A stretch of 64,000 nucleotides of DNA from Pinus tabuliformis (taxonomy: Eukaryota > Streptophyta > Pinopsida > Pinales > Pinaceae). The notes under the pieces are model-generated. The model was not told the DNA's origin, did not search any database, and was given only the letters and a program-made list of their open reading frames with translations. Each line of letters starts with the position of its first letter. Positions within the stretch are counted from its first letter, which is position 1. The position numbers and the translations under genes are program-made. Shown here piece after piece: positions 57,551-64,000 of the stretch. The stretch spans positions 319,455,599 through 319,519,598 of the forward strand of contig CM062820.1 in the NCBI GenBank assembly GCA_031772625.1. The letters run 5' to 3'.

Positions 57551-58733
57551 TGTCATGTCTTAGAATTGTTATATTTAATATATCTTCTTCCCCCAATGAT
57601 ATTGTATTTCACCCGCTTGTTTCACCAATTTTAACTCTTTTATCATGCACTACCTTATGCTTTTGACACAACAATGAAGGATTTGGGCCAATGGATATTT
57701 GTAATCAAATTCATTCATTATTTTATGTTTTCTAAAGTTTCTATGTATCATAAATCACTAATATAAGTTTATTCAGTTCCTACAGTCCATAGAGATCCTG
57801 CACCAAAGTTAATGTACGTGTGGAATGATTTATCATTTGAGCTTTCCATGGAGGAAAATTCTAGCTAGTTGTATGAGAAAATGTTCGAGATTATTTTGGA
57901 ACCTATCTGACAGGGAAACACATGCTTATCATTCATTGGTATGTTCCTACACGAGAAAAAGTTCTTGCACCAATTTGGGGCTTGACCTATTATTGCATTT
58001 CCGGGAGAAAATTGAGGCATGGTTTGTGTTCATAATGATGCTTTAATGCTTCCATATGATTCAAAACACACCCAAGTCATACAGATGGATTTTTAGAAAA
58101 TAATTAATAATTCAGCCCCAAATCCACCAATTTTCAAATTGCCAACTTCCTCCTCAATTTGCATGCAGATGAGGGTGAATCTAAAAATTCAAGGACGTGC
58201 GATTTTCTCCCAATATAGGAAATTGAGTAAGACACATACCATTTTTAAAATTCGCCATGGTTTGGGAGATTCGAAATGTTCTTTGAGGCACATTTGTTAA
58301 AATTTACAAATTTCCATATTTTTGAATCATGCACAGATTTGAAGAAAATTGGTTGTTACAACCTAACTTTATAATGTAATATGTATAATAACCTTGTGCT
58401 AGAGGAGAGTACATGGTTATAGTTTCATAATGTTGGTTGAGACTCTAAGATAGTTTCTTTTTGGATTTTGGAGCCTTGAGATCTTATTGCATCATGTAGA
58501 AGACTGAGCATTAATTCAATACAAAAATCTTGTACAAGGTTCTATGATTTTACTTTTTTTACAGTTAATTACATATATCTGATTTTTTTTTTTTTTTTAT
58601 AGGGTCCAAGAGATAGTTGGTTAGGCCCACCAATACAACTCATCTCCCTCCTTCTTGTGCACATTTTTTATTAGGATATAAATCTATCAACTAGCATATG
58701 GTTATTAGAGTGCTAGTATATGGTTTTATTTTC

Positions 58734-60727
58734 TGTAACATACTCATCCCACATCTACCCAAGCAACTAGCTAGCCAAGGTAAACATGTGATGAGAGGCC
58801 ACTGTGATATGATTCAACCTCCTAGGTGACCTTAAGGAAATGGAATCGGTGGAAACACAACACACAGACCTCCCTTGGGTGCTTTAGGACCCCCAGGAAC
58901 TAATCCACCACTCTAAGTGCCCAACCCCTGAGCTAACCTAGAATTTAGATTAATTAAAGCCAAATTTGCTCCCAAGACAACACATGCATATGAATTTAAC
59001 CCTATAGTCTCTCTCATAGGCTTGCATGCCAGTGAACAGAAACCCAATTTGTTAGTGCTATGTCATCGACTCTGGGACTTGAGCCACTTTTTCAGGCCCA
59101 AAGCCCAGGTCACTACCCAAAATTGAACTAGATCTTCAAATGAGTAATATAACGTGGAAATGATAGTACTAAAGCAAATACTTGTTCATGACCTTGACTA
59201 GATCCCTACTAGCCATGACAGACATTTTGTCAAACACTTAGTAAATATGCAACCTACAGGTGTAAATAACTTATCTGAGCATAGGGGTCTCATTTTTATC
59301 TGAGATTCTCTATGAAGCATTGTATGCTTATCACATTAGATATCATTTCATGATCATTCAACAAGAAGTAAGAACGTGATGAGATCCTCTCATGGATGTT
59401 GTCATAAAACATGTAAGTAACCAACATAATAGGGACAAAAATACCAATGAAATCACAACCATATAAAGCACATATAATCCATTATAATGCTCATAGATAT
59501 ACAAGGAGAAATAACCTTTCATTAATGATGCAAAATCCAAACCCAAGATAGGACTTCCATGTTCCACCCGACCATAAAATGGATGAGACAAATCTCTCTT
59601 CAACCATTCACCCACGTGCCATATTCCAATCATGAATGTGGGATCTCATAGAACACATCAATCCAAAACCATCCAGGGCTTCAAAAGCCTATCCACCTCA
59701 ACCCATAAAACAATAATTCCACCTCACAGTCAGACATCACAAAACCATCATTTGTTCGATCTTTATCCTAGCCATCCAAGGCTCTAGAGAGTTTGTTCCA
59801 ACCAAGGCTCCAGGACTAGTAACTCAACCCACAACTATTGCTAGAATCCAATGTGTTTGTCCAATCAACGCTCCAAGACTAGTAACTCAACTCACCAAGG
59901 GCTCCAGAGCGTTTGTCCAACCAAGGCTATGGGACTAGTAACTCAACCCAAGCTGTTACAGGGCTCTAGAGCTTTTTTCCAACTAAGGCTCCAGGAACTA
60001 GTATCTCAACCGAAGCTAAAGAAAATGAGAACCAACCAAAAACAAAACAAGGAAATAAACCGAAAGCCTCCATGGCTATCCAGGAAATGGAAAGGCTAGG
60101 AAATCTAATGTCAATCCAGGAAATCCCCCATGCCAGTGATAGATCATAACCAAGAAACCACATGCATGTGCCATGCATGCCAAAACTAGTGAGGAAAACA
60201 TACATGTAACTGGGTACCTGCAAGAAAATTTGATGTAGTTGTTGATCTCGATGCCTTCTTGCACTTTCCTGCTCTTCCTTTTCCTTCTTGCTCCAAGAAT
60301 CCAAGTATGCCACACCCACCAAGAGTGCTCCAAGAAAACTCTATGTCTCGAAGTGTATGAAAGAGAGGGAGAATAATAACAGAGCTCCAAAACTGAGCTG
60401 ACCAAGTCCTTCTGAGTGATCCTCAGAAGCCTTTTTATGATGAGGCCTCTATTTTCTTAATTTGCCATTATTTTCCTTCAATTTGCTCCTCACATGCACC
60501 TGTGACTTTTAGCTTCCTTTTCTCCTATTTTCCTTTATTTTCATAAATAAATGTGCCACAAATTCCTTTTTTCCTTTCAATCCCTTTACCTTAGCTAATT
60601 TGCTTAGCCATAATAAACCGAATGAACACCCACTAGGATGTTTCTCCCACGTTTCAGCTTAGAATACATGTCCCATCATCCATGGCCTTATATATTTTCA
60701 CATGGAATTTTCACCACGACTGTTACA
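58734..60727. mobile_element. Probable solo LTR in the 3' LTR of element C
   Basis: A 1994-bp insertion with TGTAACA...TGTTACA ends and a perfect 5-bp duplication TTTTC (58729-58733 and 60728-60732). The corresponding place in the 5' LTR (about 45893) is uninterrupted. There is no second internal copy of its ends and no coding domain, so a solo LTR left by recombination is the simplest reading. Confidence 0.82.
59780..60010. repeat. Tandem repeat, about four units of 60-70 bp
   Basis: CCAA(C/T)(C/T)AA(C/G)GCTCCA followed by GGACTAGTAACTCAACCCA and GGGCTC(C/T)AGAGC recurs four times with diverged, uneven units, inside the solo LTR. Confidence 0.8.
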
Positions 60728-62562
60728 TTTTCATATTTGGAAGTTTATTATGTGGGAATCATATGTCTTGCCCCTTTGATATATATGCTTTTTTCACCTT
60801 TATAACTAGAAGAACAATAATTTTGAGAAAATCATGAATGACGTGTGAAGGCCATTCATAAATTACAACAAGTTTCTTTCAAATGCACTATGGAACAAAG
60901 TATATAGAATTGTGTGTATGACCATCCTTATATTCATTGAAAATCATTTAATACTATGGGTGATTCGATTTTCTTTTTGTTATGACAATATCGAAAGTAG
61001 ATTCCATAAAATTCTTTGTAAGAACTGAATATACATTTGTTTGACTTATTATGTGCTAAAGATTTCATATATAGTAAGGAAATTGTGATTAAAATTCATG
61101 TCATAAGTTTCTTTATTTATGAGAAATCTAATCTGAAATAAATATGTGCACATAAGACTATATTGAGTGGACTATAATCTTTCAAACTATGTGCATCTTG
61201 ATCCTTGGGTGAAGACTGTATATGATTTTTGAAGTCTGCTTTATTTACTTTCTAAAAATTAGTTTTGAAGAAATATTTCAAAGGAATCTTAATGCATGTT
61301 ACCTTTGCAACGTCATTCATACACCTACACTTGTTTTAAATGGGATTTAAACAAGAATTTTAGTTCTAAGGTCTGGTGGTTAAAGAATTATGCATTTCAA
61401 TTTTATGACCTCTGCATTAGATATGCCTATAAATTCCAGAATTGATTTCCTTTTATTTTGAAAAGACATAACATATGTGTGTGTGTGTGGGCGCATGTGC
61501 TGAGGACTCACATCAATTATATTATAAAAATATTTATCCTTGTAGGGTTGATTAGTGGCAATGAATTGGTTGTATTTTGCATATTTTAAACTTGCAACGA
61601 CTCCTATTGTGTACTCCTTGCCTGCACATTGGGACAATGCTTATATTGGATCAGTGATGTTTTGATTGTAATTTTTAATTTCACAAAGATCCAAGCTAAG
61701 GGTTACTAAATAAAAATAATATAGACATTGAACTAACAAATTTTAGTTTCTCTAGGTAATTGTGATAGGGTTTATGCTACAGAATGTCCTCTATAATACT
61801 TTTCCTTGTGTCAGTTTTATGAATGTTGGCAACACTTCATTTCCATTGAATTTATTTTCTTATGAAAGTTTGAAGTTTGCATTCAAGAGAGCATGAGTGG
61901 AATTTTTTGCAACCTTTTTGTAGGATCATGAATACCAAATATGAGTAAAGATACTTATGCACAGGATGTTTTGATTGCACAGTTAGCAAAATTAATATTT
62001 TGAGTGAAGTCTCCAATCACTCAAATTTAATCTTCCTTGTGTTTCCTTTGAATTCACATAGAGATAGCCTTTAACAGACTTAAGTGCAGGATTATATAGG
62101 CTTGTGAGAGAAATTATTTTACTGTGAGTGGATTTTCAGTCTTTACATTTGCTCAATTTAGTTAGAAATAAATTCTCATGTTTCCAGTTAATTAGTAGCT
62201 AGAGTTTGTGGTTATTTTTCAATCAGAGTTGACATTTCGATAGTTAAGGTTTTCTCTTTAATTGAGGTTCACTCCCCAGTTGTTAATAATTAGGGTTTGT
62301 TACCAATTGTTTGTAGACTGTAGGATTAGTGTTTCAATGATTAGGGTTTCATATTTAATGAATTCTTTTGAGTGTAATATTGGAAGAGGATATTGACTAG
62401 TGCAAGAATTCATGGTGTGAGCAATTTATTGGAAAATTCGAGTTTTATTTTACATGTTGGTAAAGTCCTCTCTGGCATTTCTAGTGTTGCATATTGAAGT
62501 CCATGGACCCCAGATTTCCATTAAATGTTGGTCCATTCATATACCCCATATTTCACTGAACA

Positions 62563-63100
62563 CTATGAGATGAAGTTTTACTAGGAAGGGATGTCTTGGA
62601 CCAGAATGAGAACCACATGGATATCCTGCATTCCATTGAACACTTTCACAGATATATAAAGGATCTAGATCAAAACCGAGAGGATTAAACAACTCCTTGG
62701 AATTCCACTTGTGGTAAGAGGTAATTTATGGGACCCAAAAGCACCAATCCTAGTTGCAGTATTAATTAAAAGTCCTTCAACTTAGATGTGGTAAGGTATT
62801 GGTCATGGACTTTATTTTTATTTTTTTTATAGATGTTTATATATAAGGTCACCTAATCCATATTATTAGCCATAGTCATTTTAATTTTGTCTCTATTAGA
62901 ACTCAGTTATCCTTCTCCTCTTTAAGTAGAGTGTATTTTTGGATATGGTTAGGTCTTCATAGTAAGAGGCCGACCTGATTGTATACACCTCACTATGTAA
63001 ATTTTAGTTCTCGAAGGTAATACAATCCACCCCACAAAAAATAATATTATTACATTAATCTACACATTATGATATTAATCTATACATTAGTATATTAATT
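62563..63100. other. Region after element C, no recognised gene
   Basis: A short plus-strand open stretch (about 62580-62690, with GRDVLDQNENHMDILHS) looks protein-like but is not recognisable. Confidence 0.4.
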
Positions 63101-63104
63101 TATA

Positions 63105-63480
63105 TATTAACACATGTCAATCATGATTGAATTATTCAACCATAGTCAACCTTAGTCAACTGTAACCAAATTTTAGAAGGGTTTGCTAATAATAATAATA
63201 CCTTTATAACTTTTTACAATGGTGTAACCATATTCAACCATTTTCAAACTAACTCCAAAATGGTTCATTGTGGTCACCATGTCCATCGATGGTAACCATG
63301 TCCACCCATGATTAACATGGTTAACCATAGCGAACATGGTCAACCATATTCATTCATAGCTAAACATTCCCAACCATGAATGTTCATCCACAATCAACCA
63401 CAGTTAACCATAGACAACCATGTTCAAAAAGTGACATTGTAATGTGACAACCATTGTTGACCATAGATAATAATATTCAA
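63105..63480. repeat. Degenerate (AACCAT)-rich repeat
   Basis: The words CAACCATAGTCAACC, GGTAACCATGTCCA and AACCATGTTCAA recur with irregular spacing of about 10-25 bases for nearly 400 bases, an old and diverged simple repeat. Related words reappear at 63870-64000. Confidence 0.7.
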
Positions 63481-64000
63481 AAATTAACATTGCAATATCA
63501 CAAATAAATATCAAAATTGTAATTTATCAAACAAACATACATAATTCTTTATGTAAGTAGATGTAGTCAAAAGGTCATGAAATGGATAAAATTAAGTAAA
63601 GGAAACAATTTTTAATCTATAACAAGAGAAAAATAAAAACATTAGATGCAAAATGATGCATTGTTTTATGAAATAAAAACTTAAAATTTGGAAAAACCAA
63701 TAATCATGGATATTTATAGTACACAAATCTTCACATTACCCTACAAATTAATACATTGGAAACACGTTGAAAATACATAAATTTATACATTCAAACATTG
63801 ATAACATATTAAATATACATTAATACATGTCTCCTATGGTTGGGGATGCTTCACATGATCAAACTTAGTCAAAATAGGTTCCATGGTGAATCATAGTCAC
63901 CATGGGAATTAACTTTAATATTGTTCCCACTGTGATCAACAATAAACAACGTTGCAATGTAACAAACAATAAACAATGTCACAATGTGGAAAACAACAAT
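63481..64000. other. AT-rich non-coding end of window
   Basis: No gene is visible. Short words such as AACAATAAACAA and GTCACAATGT recur near the end. Confidence 0.5.

Larger units (their letters stand above)
41905..62562 (+). mobile_element. Element C: Ty3/gypsy element with nested insertions
   Basis: Plus-strand LTR element. The sequence at 41905-53637 is collinear with 57551-62562 once insertions are removed, giving LTRs of roughly 3 kb with TGTCA...AACA ends. A primer-binding site follows the first LTR, gag lies at 54252-54944, and a purine tract precedes the second LTR. No protease, RT or integrase was found in the 3.9 kb interior, so it is gag-only or deleted. Insertions in the 5' LTR: 42199-44993, about 46397-50925, 51513-52908. 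In the leader: SINE at 53856-54056. In the 3' LTR: 58734-60727. Flanks CAACT and CTATG do not match as a target duplication, so the outer ends may have been altered. Confidence 0.82.
57551..62562 (+). repeat. Element C 3' LTR, with one insertion
   Basis: Matches the 5' LTR in order: 57551-57842 (41905-42198), 57843-58733 (44994-45895), 60733-61250 (45896-46396), 61250-62562 (50949-53637 without the Penelope-like insertion). Total about 3.0 kb without the 58734-60727 insertion. Confidence 0.83.

Noticed and set aside
1-64000. CRISPR array, bacterial operon or phage system
   Set aside because: Tandem repeats here are direct and contiguous, without unique spacers. Everything recognisable is of eukaryotic, plant type.

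Overview
The window looks like intergenic DNA of a large plant nuclear genome, most likely a gymnosperm and probably a conifer. It is AT-rich and has no intact protein-coding gene that I can support. It is filled with old, nested retroelements: Ty3/gypsy LTR elements (one with an archaeal-type RNase H domain), a large non-autonomous LTR element, tRNA-derived SINEs, and a Penelope-like element with a GIY-YIG endonuclease domain, a class reported in plants mainly from conifers. Species cannot be fixed from the sequence.

Layout. 0-5.9 kb: AT-rich non-coding DNA with several direct repeats. 5.95-6.76 kb (+): a decayed short-chain dehydrogenase (SDR110C-like, ABA2/secoisolariciresinol-dehydrogenase type), SDR copy 1. 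6.83-19.59 kb (-): element A, a 12.76 kb Ty3/gypsy element with two 1694-bp LTRs, a perfect GTCCT target duplication, gag, protease, an archaeal-type RNase H placed before RT, RT, RNase H and integrase. A 3.1 kb giant inverted repeat (13.15-16.27 kb) with a GC-rich core is inserted between gag and protease. 21.29-27.18 kb (-): SDR copy 2, convergent with copy 1 and split by element B (22.02-27.11 kb, 1.3 kb LTRs, no gag-pol). 27-41.9 kb: scattered repeats, a possible RRM-protein first exon, a broken copia-type gag region, a 63-bp coding minisatellite and a broken RVT_3-type RNase H domain. 41.9-62.56 kb (+): element C, a gag-bearing Ty3/gypsy element with LTRs of about 3 kb. Its 5' LTR is swollen to 11.7 kb by three insertions (2.8 kb, about 4.5 kb, and a 1.4 kb Penelope-like element). 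Its leader holds a SINE, and its 3' LTR holds a 2.0 kb TG...CA insertion, probably a solo LTR. 62.6-64 kb: non-coding DNA with a degenerate AACCAT-rich repeat.

The coding remnants decay mainly by in-frame stops, several at positions where Arg (CGA), Gln or Trp is expected, as expected from deamination of methylated cytosine. The two SDR copies share one nonsense codon, so the pair may have duplicated after the gene was already dead. The best candidates for something unusual are the giant hairpin inside element A, the domain order of element A, the Penelope-like insertion with inverted ends and a possible hammerhead fold, and the two in-frame minisatellites.
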